Below are positions 27,591-35,665 of a DNA stretch of 64,000 bases, piece after piece; the first letter of the stretch is position 1, and each line of letters begins with the position of its first letter. Location: positions 1-64,000 of the forward strand of contig NZ_FRCD01000023.1 of assembly GCF_900142785.1 (NCBI RefSeq), given 5' to 3'. Under the pieces are notes generated by a model. That model was not told the DNA's origin. It saw only the letters and a program-made list of their open reading frames with translations, and searched no databases. A program made the translations under genes and the position numbers. This stretch comes from Chryseobacterium carnipullorum (GTDB lineage: Bacteria > Bacteroidota > Bacteroidia > Flavobacteriales > Weeksellaceae).

Positions 27591-28700
27591 ATGGAACAGA
27601 AAAGTAAAAGGATCGCAGCCCTGGATCTTATCAAGGGAATGAGTGTCATCGGAATGATTATTATACACACCATGCTCATTTTTGCGAATGTAAAATCACA
27701 ATCAGAATCGGCTGTTGGCAGTTTTATTGTCTTTTTGGGCAGAGGAACGGCAATTTTTATGATCTGCATGGGGATCACCTTTATGACTTCTACCCATCAA
27801 AGTCTTAAAAGCTCTGTTAAACGGGGAGCTTTACTTCTCTTAGCCGCTTTTTTTATGAATTTCATGAAGTTTATTGTTCCCGCGGTTTTGGGGTTTGCTC
27901 CCGATAATTTTATTCAGAAATATGGTTGGCATGGTCCTATCGAACAACAATACATGTACCTCGTCATGTTGGGAGACATCTTGCAGTTAGCAGGAATTTC
28001 TTTACTATTTGTAGGCTTTATCCGGGAATATGTAAAAAACAAATATGGTATTCTGGCTATAGCATTATTGATAGCCTTAGTTTCGAGAGAAGTGAGCGGA
28101 ATTCATGTAGATTATCCCGTCTTTAATTATATCTCAGATCTTTTTTTCAGTAATGATTATCCTGCCTACATTTATTTTCCTGTCTTTCCGTGGATGTCTT
28201 TTATTATCATCGGGATGTTTTTTGGAAAGTGGTATCTGGAGCTCAATTACAACAGCAAACAATTATTTAGGAATATGTTATATGGGGGACTTTTGTTTGT
28301 AGCGCTTGGTGCCCCTTTAGTATTTTTATACGGCGACTATCATTACAATGGTTTTTACCACATGGGACCGGGCGGTGTTATCTATTTTGCAGGATGGACC
28401 TTGATTTTTCTGTGGGCTATTTTCAGAATAACCACAAAAATGAAAGAAAATAAATTCACCAGCCTTTTAAAATACTGCAGTAGAAACCTAACGTCGATGT
28501 ATATGATACAGTGGATATTGATTTCCTGGGGAAAAGGAATCTTTGGATACAGACAACATGGAATTGCATTTGTATTAATGCTTATACTATTATACTTGAT
28601 TCTAACATTTACAGTTCAGGCATTATTGGATATCTTAAAGAAGAAAAAGTCAATAACTCTCCCTCAAAGTATTTCAGGAGATGAAACTGTCCTTAAGTGA
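27591..28700 (+). CDS. Membrane acyltransferase, DUF1624/HGSNAT-like
   Basis: A 369-residue polytopic inner-membrane protein with about ten hydrophobic helices. The N-terminal motif RIAALDLIKGMSVIGMIIIHT, with the conserved LDxxKG and His, is typical of acyltransferases of the heparan-alpha-glucosaminide N-acetyltransferase/DUF1624 and acyltransferase-3 groups. These transfer acetyl or other acyl groups onto extracytoplasmic glycans or lipids. YFPVFPWMSFIIIGMFFGKW in the middle is also typical of the group. The acceptor cannot be told from the context, as the gene is alone. Confidence 0.75.
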   Translation: MEQKSKRIAALDLIKGMSVIGMIIIHTMLIFANVKSQSESAVGSFIVFLGRGTAIFMICMGITFMTSTHQSLKSSVKRGALLLLAAFFMNFMKFIVPAVLGFAPDNFIQKYGWHGPIEQQYMYLVMLGDILQLAGISLLFVGFIREYVKNKYGILAIALLIALVSREVSGIHVDYPVFNYISDLFFSNDYPAYIYFPVFPWMSFIIIGMFFGKWYLELNYNSKQLFRNMLYGGLLFVALGAPLVFLYGDYHYNGFYHMGPGGVIYFAGWTLIFLWAIFRITTKMKENKFTSLLKYCSRNLTSMYMIQWILISWGKGIFGYRQHGIAFVLMLILLYLILTFTVQALLDILKKKKSITLPQSISGDETVLK

Positions 28701-28847
28701 TGTATTAGCACAGAAAGCAGGTACAGAAAACGATTGTTACTGTCTTTTTTGAATTTGATTGAATTATTTTCATTAATCTTTTTTTTGTCATACAAGTTTG
28801 GCTTGCTTTATGTTATATTTATTATATTAATTTAAAAAAAATACAAC

Positions 28848-29180
28848 ATGAAAAAGAAGGTATTGGCCTTATTAGCGTTCGGTTTATTTGCAGTAGCTGT
28901 TAATGCCCAGGAAACAGTAAAGCAAGAAGCAAAAAATGTAGGCACTGCGATCCAAAAAGGCGCGAAAGCAACAGAAAAAGGTGTTAAAGATGGTGCAGAA
29001 TGGGTGGGTGACAAAGCTCAAAAAGGAGCAAAAGCGACAAAAAAAGGGGTGAAAAAAAGCACAAAATGGGTTGGTAAAACAGCAACCAAAGGTGCGAAAA
29101 GTGTTAAAAAGACCGCTGTAAAAGGAGCAGATGCAGTTGCAGATGGCTATAAAGAGGTAAAGGCAGATTTAAAAAAATAA
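28848..29180 (+). CDS. Exported Lys/Ala-rich repeat protein
   Basis: A 110-residue small protein. A signal peptide (MKKKVLALLAFGLFAVAVNA) is followed by a low-complexity, strongly basic region with repeats of the type KGAKATEKGVKDGAEWVGDK, KGAKATKKGVKKSTKWVGK and KGAKSVKKTAVKGAD. A repeated WVG and a spacing of about 11 residues fit amphipathic helices. Such sequences recall LEA-like or YtxH-like stress proteins, or proteins binding anionic polymers (DNA, LPS). It has its own terminator. No firm family is assigned. Confidence 0.7.
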   Translation: MKKKVLALLAFGLFAVAVNAQETVKQEAKNVGTAIQKGAKATEKGVKDGAEWVGDKAQKGAKATKKGVKKSTKWVGKTATKGAKSVKKTAVKGADAVADGYKEVKADLKK

Positions 29181-29200
29181 TTTTTCCGGAAAATATAAGA

Positions 29201-29232
29201 AAACGACTTCTACAATAGGAGTCGTTTTTTTT
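29201..29232 (+). terminator. Terminator of the repeat-protein gene
   Basis: AACGACTTC pairs with GGAGTCGTT (one G-T pair) and runs into a T tract. Confidence 0.8.
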
Positions 29233-29401
29233 TATAATATTTGAGCTCAGACTCCATTAAAACATTTCCTTATTACATTGTTGGTTTTCCTAATTAATAC
29301 ATCTGCCTTAAGTTTGTAGGTACTGTTTATAAACTTTAAAATTCTTGAATTAATAATAAGTTAAAAGAGTTCTGTACTTACAGCACTCTGTTTTTGGTAA
29401 A

Positions 29402-29955
29402 TTGAGTTACGTTAACCATTACAAGAATAATGATATTATTTTTGTGAATCAAGGGGGAAATATACCTGCTAACGACAGCATTTATATCCGCTATAACGAA
29501 GGCTATGGTAACCAGTATATCGGTAATACACAATATAAAACTTCCGAATATAAGATGGGAGGTTATATCTAGGGTGGAGAATATGCTTTCAATAATGGCA
29601 ATACTCACTTTTCTGCCGGATATGATTATACCAATGTGATAGAACGCTTTTATAAGATCTATGAATACCAGGATGCCAGTTACGTATACCATAAAGATTA
29701 TACAAAATACTCAGGGCTAAAGACTGATTTACACAGCTTCTACATTAATTTCTTAGGAAACTATAACGGAAAAAGATGGGCTTCGGCAATTACCTACAAA
29801 GATCAGCTTGATACCAATTATAATTATCCTTTAGAATATAGAACCTATCGTCTGGAGCAGCAGAATCTTTTGTGGAAGAATAGCTTGGTATGGTTCAATC
29901 ACAGAAACGAAGCGTTTAAGGTGCTTTTAGATGCTGGATATGGAAAGAATCTATT
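29402..29955 (+). pseudogene. Fragment of an outer-membrane beta-barrel-like gene
   Basis: One reading frame encodes aromatic-rich alternating strands (SYVNHYKNNDIIFVNQGGN, GNTHFSAGYDYTNVIERFYK, WASAITYKDQLDTNYNYP). This is the pattern of a barrel protein. There is no start codon or signal peptide, and a TAG stop interrupts the frame at 29570-29572. Downstream the frame runs into a cytochrome c peroxidase fragment at about 29940-29955 with no intervening stop or start. I read it as an internal piece of a lost barrel gene, left by a deletion. The exact family is not certain. Confidence 0.7.
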
Positions 29956-30624
29956 GAAAATCCTGTGGAAATGAATCTTCATATGTCAATGGCGGTAAAG
30001 AATATCCGGAAAATTAAAAATTATAAACCGCTCTTTGCAAAAGCTTTTGGAAATGGAGACGTGACAGAAGATAGAATTGCAAAAGCCATCGCAACTTTCG
30101 AACGTTCCGTGATAAGTCCGCCGTCTAAGTTTGATAAATTTGTTTCCGGGAAGAAAGATGCATTAACAGATGCTGAAGTGAACGGACTTCACCTGTTCAG
30201 AACTAAAGCAAACTGTATCAATTGCCATAATACCCCTTATTTCTCTGATCAGAAATTTCATAATCTTGGGCTCACCTATTACGGAAGAAAATATGAGGAT
30301 CTCGGAAGATATGTGGTTACCAAAAAAAACGAAGATGTAGGAAAGTTTAAAACCCCTACACTGAGAGAAGTATCCGAAAACAAGCCTTATATGCATAACG
30401 GGCTTTTTCCTGAACTGGCCAATATTGTCATGATGTACAATGCCGGAATGGGCAGAGAAACTCCAAAAGGTGATCAGATCAATGATCCTAAGTTTCCCCA
30501 TAAATCAGAAATGGTGGAAAAACTTCATTTGACGGATGAAGAAGTTTTTGATATTGTAGCATTTTTAAAAACCCTTAACAGCTATAAATACAAAATGCGT
30601 CCACCGGAATTACCCAAATCATAA
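29941..30624 (+). pseudogene. C-terminal fragment of a di-haem cytochrome c peroxidase (MauG/CCP type)
   Basis: The frame begins in the middle of the enzyme (WKESIENPVEMNLHMSMA) and keeps one haem site, ANCINCHNTPYFSD (CxxCH), plus the C-terminal conserved KTPTLREVSENKPYMHNG and LTDEEVFDIVAFLKTLNSY. The N-terminal half with the signal peptide and the first CxxCH is missing. The upstream DNA is the barrel fragment instead. The GTG at 29965 could start a 219-residue product, but that would lack an export signal, which covalent haem attachment needs. It is therefore probably dead. Confidence 0.8.
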
Positions 30625-30701
30625 CACTTCTAAAAAAAGAAAACATCAGAAATTAATAATCATTTGAATTCTTTTTACTGGGTTTATCTTTTTTTGCATA
30701 A

Positions 30702-30857
30702 TTGCCGGAAGAAAAAACCAATGTTGGTGATTCTTATAGTCCCGGAGTTTTTACAGATAAGGAACAGCCCCAATCAAATTCTGAATACAAAAACACCAGC
30801 CGTTTTTTACAGAAAAATACCTACATTCGTGTAACATTAAAGCAAAATTCAGAATGA
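30702..30857 (+). pseudogene. Possible remnant of a SusC-like barrel C-terminus
   Basis: A 51-codon open frame with no ATG (begins TTG after a TAA) contains KNTSRFLQKNTYIRV. This is loosely like the NTSRFLEDxSYLRL stretch near the end of SusC-type TonB receptors. It ends in a TGA overlapping the ATG of the next gene, which may be chance. I consider it a weak candidate for a further piece of the eroded locus. Confidence 0.25.
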
Positions 30858-31372
30858 AATACTCTAAAATTATTGTCATTGCTGCCCTGTTGCTGTTTCA
30901 GCTAAGTATAGCACAGGAAAAAGCAGATATAGAATTGAATAAAGCCCTTAAAGAAGCTAAAGCCCAGAAGAAAAATGTTTTGCTGGTATTCCATGCTTCA
31001 TGGTGTGGCTGGTGCAAGCTGATGGAAAAAAATATGAACCTTCCTGAAACCAAACCTATTTTCGAGAAGAAATTTGTGACCACCTACATCGATGTTCAGG
31101 AAAGAGGAGAAAAAAAGAAACTTGAAAACCCGGGCGGACAGGAACTGATGAATAAATACAAAGGAGAAAATGCCGGACTTCCTTTCTGGCTCATCCTAAA
31201 TCCAAAAGGAGAGGTGCTTGCCGATTCTTTTGACAGTAAAGGAGATAACCTGGGATCACCAGCAACTCCCGAAGAAGTTTCCTCATTTCTGGCCAAGCTC
31301 GAAAAGAGTTCAAAAATGAATAAAGAAGAACTTCAGACTATTCAGAAAGTCTTTGTCAAAAAGGATAAATAA
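30854..31372 (+). CDS. Thioredoxin-family protein, exported
   Basis: A 172-residue periplasmic thioredoxin-like protein. A signal peptide (1-20) is followed by a thioredoxin fold with active site FHASWCGWCKLMEK (CxxC near residues 51-54, and Trp before each Cys as in DsbD-C-terminal/thioredoxin-like proteins). The cis-Pro lies in NAGLPFWLILNPKG. It probably reduces or handles disulfides in the envelope. The old neighbourhood upstream (cytochrome peroxidase and barrel genes) is degraded, so it may be a survivor of that locus. Confidence 0.85.
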   Translation: MKYSKIIVIAALLLFQLSIAQEKADIELNKALKEAKAQKKNVLLVFHASWCGWCKLMEKNMNLPETKPIFEKKFVTTYIDVQERGEKKKLENPGGQELMNKYKGENAGLPFWLILNPKGEVLADSFDSKGDNLGSPATPEEVSSFLAKLEKSSKMNKEELQTIQKVFVKKDK

Positions 31373-31378
31373 AAAGAA

Positions 31379-31403
31379 ACTCCCCGGACACTATCCGGGG
31401 AGT
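31379..31403. terminator. Bidirectional terminator between thioredoxin and CDCL genes
   Basis: ACTCCCCGGA pairs perfectly with TCCGGGGAGT around a five-base loop. It lies between the convergent thioredoxin and CDCL-long genes. Confidence 0.85.
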
Positions 31404-31465
31404 TCTTGTTCAGATTAAACCAAAAATATTCTATAATCTGATCGTGCATTTATAAAGTTTGTTTT

Positions 31466-32938
31466 TTAATCGATGACAAGGTAATTGTACTTATCACTTG
31501 GTGCTATGCTGTATTCCACATCCTCTGTGTAGATCGGTACAACCTCACACCCGAATCTTCCTCTTGGTACACAAGGCCCGTTTTCACGGGATAGTACCTG
31601 ATTGGGAATACTCATATTAATATTCATTCCCGCATTTTGAAGAATAATAGGTTCATTGGTAGTGGTGTAAGTCCATGGTCCGTTCATACCGCCATTTTTT
31701 CTCCCTACTTTTGATATTTTGTTGATCACAAAGCGGATGCTTGGGTGGGCAATCGTATTCGTCTGGCTCTTACTGGAATAGAAATACAGTTTTAGATCCA
31801 CATTTCTGTTGCGTCCGCTGGTTATATTTTCTTTCACAAGCTTTACATAAACCGGTGGATTTTTAATATCAAATTTAAACGTAGTCTTCACCGGCGAATT
31901 ATCCTTTAAATAAGAATAGGTACAGAAGATCGGTACACCGGGCTGACTTTTAGAGAAAGTTCCCTTTGAAATGTGATTCACAAAAGCTTCATATCCTTTA
32001 AAAGATTGTGCAGCGGTAACGCCACTTCCGCCTATCAGGTAAAGATTAAAGTCGGCTCCGTTCAGGAAATTTTTTTCCTCCTGAGTCAGAAAGCTTTCTC
32101 CTTTTACAAACAATTTGCTGAATGATTCATTAATAGTGGTTCTTGCTGTTTCTGCCAGCTCATTCGTTTCGATCGTTAAAACACCCATCCTTCCATAAGA
32201 AATAGAATTAACATATACAGGTTCCACACCGCCACTGTCAAAGTTGTTATCATTAACTAGTGATCCGGCTGGAATATCCATATCCAGTGTGAAAGAGGTC
32301 TGGTAAAATTTCACGTAGAATCCTGTTCTCTTGGCAATCATCCCTTCTTCAATATTCGTTGAGGAAGAATTTTTACCAAATAAAGACCTTGTATTTACAT
32401 TTGATCCGAAAGCTACTTTAAGCTCATCATATGACGTAAACTGTTCCACACTGTAGCTCAGCGTGCCGTTCTGTGTAAAATCTGCAGACTGAATATAATC
32501 CTGTACCAGCTGTCTCGTTTTGGATAAAGAAGGCTGGTCTATGGTGAAGGCTGTCTTTTTGTTCAAAGCAGGAATAGACATAGAAACGGTAACAGGCTTT
32601 ACAGAGGCTGAAATAGGCTTGAAATCCATATTCTGGATAGAGTTACCTTTCAACAGAGATCCCGGGAAAATGTACATCTGAAGATGGGGAAGGACGATCG
32701 ATTCTGAAGATTCAAATTCCTTCGTTTCCGTAAACTCTTCTGCATTACCACCTTTAGCGAGCATGCTTCTGTTTTTACCGGATAGAGCAGATGGATAAGT
32801 TCCGAATGAAGTAATATTTACGACCTGCTGGGGAGAGCGGGACATTTCCTGAGCTTCTGCAGAGGCCTCAAGCTCACTCGCACAACTTTGTAAGGCAGCT
32901 ATAGAAATAGCTGCCATTAAATAGATTAATTTTTTCAT
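31466..32938 (-). CDS. CDC-like pore-forming lipoprotein, long form (thiol-activated cytolysin family)
   Basis: A 490-residue lipoprotein (lipobox LQSC, Cys 19, followed by an acidic stretch, which fits surface export in Bacteroidota). The core resembles cholesterol-dependent cytolysins. VEPVYVNSISYGRMG (YGR at about 248-250) is the motif conserved between CDCs and CDC-like (CDCL) proteins, and QPGVPIFCTYSYLKDN (about 332-347) matches the PGxPI...FLKDN block of CDCs. EQFTSYDELKVAFGSNVN and FTLDMDIP are further shared blocks. An extra domain (about 358-490) takes the place of CDC domain 4. It has no Trp-rich undecapeptide, so binding to cholesterol is not expected. The short paralog is encoded 2 bp upstream. 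In characterised Bacteroidota CDCLs a short and a long protein assemble into complement-like pores. The expected target is other bacteria. Confidence 0.88.
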   Translation of the reverse strand: MKKLIYLMAAISIAALQSCASELEASAEAQEMSRSPQQVVNITSFGTYPSALSGKNRSMLAKGGNAEEFTETKEFESSESIVLPHLQMYIFPGSLLKGNSIQNMDFKPISASVKPVTVSMSIPALNKKTAFTIDQPSLSKTRQLVQDYIQSADFTQNGTLSYSVEQFTSYDELKVAFGSNVNTRSLFGKNSSSTNIEEGMIAKRTGFYVKFYQTSFTLDMDIPAGSLVNDNNFDSGGVEPVYVNSISYGRMGVLTIETNELAETARTTINESFSKLFVKGESFLTQEEKNFLNGADFNLYLIGGSGVTAAQSFKGYEAFVNHISKGTFSKSQPGVPIFCTYSYLKDNSPVKTTFKFDIKNPPVYVKLVKENITSGRNRNVDLKLYFYSSKSQTNTIAHPSIRFVINKISKVGRKNGGMNGPWTYTTTNEPIILQNAGMNINMSIPNQVLSRENGPCVPRGRFGCEVVPIYTEDVEYSIAPSDKYNYLVID

Positions 32939-32940
32939 GT

Positions 32941-34011
32941 TTATTTATCTACAGTAAACGTGGTGTAGTATACTGAATTGTCTCCTGCGTGAGCTGCAGT
33001 AAAGTTAATTGGAACCCCCGGAGCATTGGCTGTAAACTGACCTCCGTTCACAATAAAGTTGATAAAGCCTGTGTAGCCCTGTACCACTTGTACGGCATCA
33101 GAACCGATACCTCCCAGGATGTACACTTTAAGGTCAGATTCTTCAAGAATTTTTTTACTCTGAACATCAATGCTGATCGATCCGTTGACCATTTTAGCAT
33201 TTAATGCCGCTTTTAAAGCAAACGCTGTTTCGTTATACGAATAGTCAGATTCCAGAGAGATGATTCCCAGTCTTCCGTAAGTGATAGAATTGATGTAAAC
33301 CGGATTTTTAGAAGCTGCCAGGTTCAGGTCAGATTCATTTTTGAAGATATTGCCGTTATCCGGAAGATCCATATCGATCGTGAAATTCTTCTGGGTAAAC
33401 TTGGCAAAGATCCCTGTATTTCTTTTCACCTTATTATTACTTCCGCTGATATCAATGCTGAAAATACTTCCGATATTCACGTTAGCTCCAAATGCAATCT
33501 TAAGTTCGCTGTAATACGAGAACTGCTTGATGTTGTAGTCAAAAGCAAGAGACTGCTGACCACTGAAATTAGCACTTTGCATCGCTTTGAAGATCGAAGA
33601 TCTCATGCTCGAAAGTGTAGGCTTTTCAATCGTATCTACAATAAAATCAGATGGGAAAGAATAAGAAACCGTGATCGGCTTTACAGGATAAGAAATAGGG
33701 GTGTACGAAAGATTGTCCAGAGTAGTGGAATTATAAACCCCGCCAATAAACGTTTTGTTCGGTGATGTTACCACCATCTGGTCGCTGTTTAAAGTTACTG
33801 TAGTCGTTTTGGAAGCCACTTGCTTTCCTCCTACAGATACTTCATCATAATTTAAATATTTTGAAGGTACGCTTACGACAGGATTGATTCCTTTCGAAGC
33901 TTTTGCTCCTTCTAAAACAGTTGTTGTTTCTTCGTTGATATCCTGACGGCAGGAGATGGAAGAAATAGTCGCTACAACCAATAGCGCAATAGGTACAATG
34001 ATTCTTTTCAT
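32941..34011 (-). CDS. CDC-like pore-forming lipoprotein, short form
   Basis: A 356-residue lipoprotein (lipobox SISC, Cys 21, then RQDINEE). It parallels the long form block by block: VKPITVSYSFP, IKQFSYYSELKIAFGANVN, FTIDMDLP, NPVYINSITYGRLG (YGR at about 245-247), DLKVYILGG and NAPGVPINFT. It stops right after the pore-forming core (TTFTVDK) and has no counterpart of the long form's C-terminal domain. This is the short partner of a binary CDCL. It is the first gene of a two-gene operon, with only 2 bp between its stop and the start of the long gene. Known CDCL pairs are activated by proteolysis; Lys/Arg residues in the stretch after the lipid anchor would offer such sites, but this is not proven here. 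Confidence 0.86.
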   Translation of the reverse strand: MKRIIVPIALLVVATISSISCRQDINEETTTVLEGAKASKGINPVVSVPSKYLNYDEVSVGGKQVASKTTTVTLNSDQMVVTSPNKTFIGGVYNSTTLDNLSYTPISYPVKPITVSYSFPSDFIVDTIEKPTLSSMRSSIFKAMQSANFSGQQSLAFDYNIKQFSYYSELKIAFGANVNIGSIFSIDISGSNNKVKRNTGIFAKFTQKNFTIDMDLPDNGNIFKNESDLNLAASKNPVYINSITYGRLGIISLESDYSYNETAFALKAALNAKMVNGSISIDVQSKKILEESDLKVYILGGIGSDAVQVVQGYTGFINFIVNGGQFTANAPGVPINFTAAHAGDNSVYYTTFTVDK

Positions 34012-34029
34012 AAATTAATTTGAGACCCT

Positions 34030-34063
34030 AAAAGTATACTTTTTACACATTGTAGTGAAATAT
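34030..34063 (-). promoter_or_regulatory. Promoter region of the CDCL operon, block shared with the neighbouring lipoprotein gene
   Basis: On the minus strand the region reads ATATTTCACTA, 15 bases, ATACTTTT, ending about 20 bp before the short CDCL start. Both blocks and the 15-base gap recur exactly in front of the lipoprotein gene upstream. TTTC and TACTTTT at 20-bp spacing are like weak -33 and -7 elements. Confidence 0.5.
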
Positions 34064-34171
34064 ATGATGATTAAATCTTTGTTAACCATTATTAATAAAA
34101 GATTAATTTAATATAACTTATTGATTGTAATTAATATAGTTCTCTTGTTAGTGATAAAAATCATATAAAAA

Positions 34172-34196
34172 CTCCCCAAACACTTAGTTAGGGGAG
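34172..34196 (-). terminator. Terminator of the lipoprotein gene
   Basis: CTCCCC and GGGGAG frame a 13-base loop, followed on the minus strand by T5. It places the lipoprotein and the CDCL pair in separate transcription units. Confidence 0.6.
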
Positions 34197-34265
34197 GCTG
34201 TTCTCAGATCAAGTAAATGTATGAAAGGATATTTCTAGGACCTGAGTACACATCGTCAAAATTTG

Positions 34266-34865
34266 TTATAAGTTTTTGTAGTGATAATCAATGTTAGACC
34301 AAAGAATATCATCTCCGTTTGCGGTCATTTCTGATGGACTGCTGAAAACATTATTACCGAAAATATCCTGGTAACCGGTTATTCCGAAAACAGCTTTCTG
34401 GGAAATGGTCAGAGCACTGTTAGGGTCTCTTGGCATCTTTTTAATGTAGCGAAACGATCTTTTTAGCGTGAAAGAAGATTCACTTCTGCTAAAAATCCCT
34501 GCAAAAGTCTGCTCATTATTTTCACTGATAAATACAGAATCTTTTTCAATCTTCACGGCATACGTGACATCTGAAGATGTTCCGGAGATCAATTGTAAAG
34601 AATTGTTTTTCAGATCTAAACTTATTTTCTTCCATGCCGGTTGCTGATAAGTACTCCAATAGGTGTTCAGATAAGATTCTGAAGGATCAGTCTTTTGACC
34701 TGACGGACCTTTATAGACTGAGATACTTTGTACAGTATAATTTTTATATTCAAAAGTGTACACCTGCTTTTCTGCAGGCATTATATTTTCAGTTACTGCA
34801 TCATCATTTCCACTGCATGAGATCATCGGTAACGCCGCAAGAATAAGGAGCGAAAAGTATTTCAT
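34266..34865 (-). CDS. Lipoprotein of unknown family, candidate CDCL self-protection factor
   Basis: A 199-residue lipoprotein: signal peptide with MISC (Cys 17), then SGNDDAVTEN, an acidic stretch fitting surface export. The rest looks all-beta (YTFEYKNYTVQSISVYKG, VTYAVKIEKDSVFI). I chose the ATG at 34865, since the upstream in-frame extension would precede the signal peptide and lie in the promoter. The family is not recognised. It lies on the same strand as the CDCL pair, 254 bp upstream, and its promoter shares two sequence blocks with theirs. A Bacteroides CDCL producer is protected by a surface lipoprotein that blocks pore formation, so an immunity role is an attractive inference, but no homology to that protein can be shown here. 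Confidence 0.65.
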   Translation of the reverse strand: MKYFSLLILAALPMISCSGNDDAVTENIMPAEKQVYTFEYKNYTVQSISVYKGPSGQKTDPSESYLNTYWSTYQQPAWKKISLDLKNNSLQLISGTSSDVTYAVKIEKDSVFISENNEQTFAGIFSRSESSFTLKRSFRYIKKMPRDPNSALTISQKAVFGITGYQDIFGNNVFSSPSEMTANGDDILWSNIDYHYKNL

Positions 34866-34879
34866 CGGATAATTTTTGC

Positions 34880-34913
34880 AAAAGTATCTATTTTGCACCA
34901 CATAGTGAAATAT
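34880..34913 (-). promoter_or_regulatory. Promoter of the lipoprotein gene, block shared with the CDCL operon
   Basis: On the minus strand ATATTTCACTA, 15 bases, ATACTTTT lie just upstream of the lipoprotein start. TACTTTTG fits the TAnnTTTG -7 consensus and TTTC at 20 bp spacing is a near -33 element. Its position inside the longer open frame supports the shorter start of the gene. Confidence 0.55.
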
Positions 34914-35039
34914 AATTTAATAAAATATTAGTGATGCATAGTAAAGAATATGAAGATTCATTTTTACGCTATGAAGTAATTAAAGATTGAGAAGCTGTAT
35001 TGTTGAAAATGAATACTTTGACGTTTAGAAAATAAAAAA

Positions 35040-35065
35040 CTCCCCAGACAAAAATGCCTGAAGAG
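35040..35065 (-). terminator. Terminator of the twin-module operon
   Basis: On the minus strand CTCTTCAG pairs with CTGGGGAG (two G-T pairs) and is followed by T6. It lies 24 bp after the last gene of the cluster. Confidence 0.65.
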
Positions 35066-35089
35066 CCTATTTACAAATTAAATTATTTC

Positions 35090-35485
35090 TTACTTACCGA
35101 AAAAGATCTCGTCCTGTTTCTGTTGCTCATTATAAATAAGCTGAAAATTATCAGGCATGTTCTGATAAAGAAGCTTCCATTGCTGGATTTTAGAATGCTT
35201 TTTAAAGCTCTCCAATGATCTTACAAAAAGGTTTTCGATCACGGTTCTTACGTAAGAATCGCCGTTTCTGTAGATCCAGTCCATCAGTTTGATGTGATGG
35301 GCTACAATATAGATTTTCGATTCCTGCAGCATATCCTTTAAATAGTTGATCGTAGCCTGGATAATGCCGGCAAAGTTTTCCTGCACAGATAACTGTGTGA
35401 TTTCCTTTCGGAGTGGTGGATAGAAAAATTTTAAGTATTCAACGGCTATTTTTTTATTAATAGCTTGCATTTGTACTTTCATCAT
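35090..35485 (-). CDS. Hypothetical protein, copy A of a paralogous pair
   Basis: A 131-residue, mostly helical soluble protein. The segment HHIKLMDWIYRNGDSYVRTVIENLFVRSLESF (near residues 63-94) has a clear counterpart in the protein encoded two genes upstream (copy B), including MDxIYxNGD, and marks both as one family. There is no signal peptide. It is the last gene of a four-gene unit in which each paralog follows a tiny basic membrane protein. I do not recognise the family with certainty. Confidence 0.75.
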   Translation of the reverse strand: MMKVQMQAINKKIAVEYLKFFYPPLRKEITQLSVQENFAGIIQATINYLKDMLQESKIYIVAHHIKLMDWIYRNGDSYVRTVIENLFVRSLESFKKHSKIQQWKLLYQNMPDNFQLIYNEQQKQDEIFFGK

Positions 35486-35533
35486 AACTAATATTTTTCA
35501 GTATTTATCTTGCAGCGAAATGTGTACCAAAAT

Positions 35534-35665
35534 TTACAGCATGGCCGCAAAAATAAAAACACCTATAATCACAGCGATGTGAGTAAGCAATACCTCTGTA
35601 TTGTGCCTGTTGGTCGTGGTTTTCCATGTTTTCCAGTCGGATATTCTTCTTATTTTTGATTTCAT
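35534..35665 (-). CDS. Tiny basic membrane protein, module A
   Basis: A 43-residue frame starting MKSKIRRISDWKTWKTTT, with a basic, Trp-containing N-terminus and one C-terminal hydrophobic helix (ending AVIIGVFIFAAML). It lies 48 bp ahead of copy A of the hypothetical pair. An equivalent gene precedes copy B, and both share the order basic head, W-K, His, then one membrane helix. The matched arrangement supports it as a real gene. Confidence 0.6.
   Translation of the reverse strand: MKSKIRRISDWKTWKTTTNRHNTEVLLTHIAVIIGVFIFAAML

Noticed and set aside
29965..30624. Functional short cytochrome c peroxidase from the GTG start
   Set aside because: The frame continues upstream into the middle of the enzyme with no signal peptide and only one haem motif, so it is better read as a gene fragment.
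31466..32938. True cholesterol-binding cytolysin acting on animal cells
   Set aside because: The Trp-rich undecapeptide of CDC domain 4 is missing and the protein is a lipoprotein with a short partner, so the CDC-like two-component group fits better.
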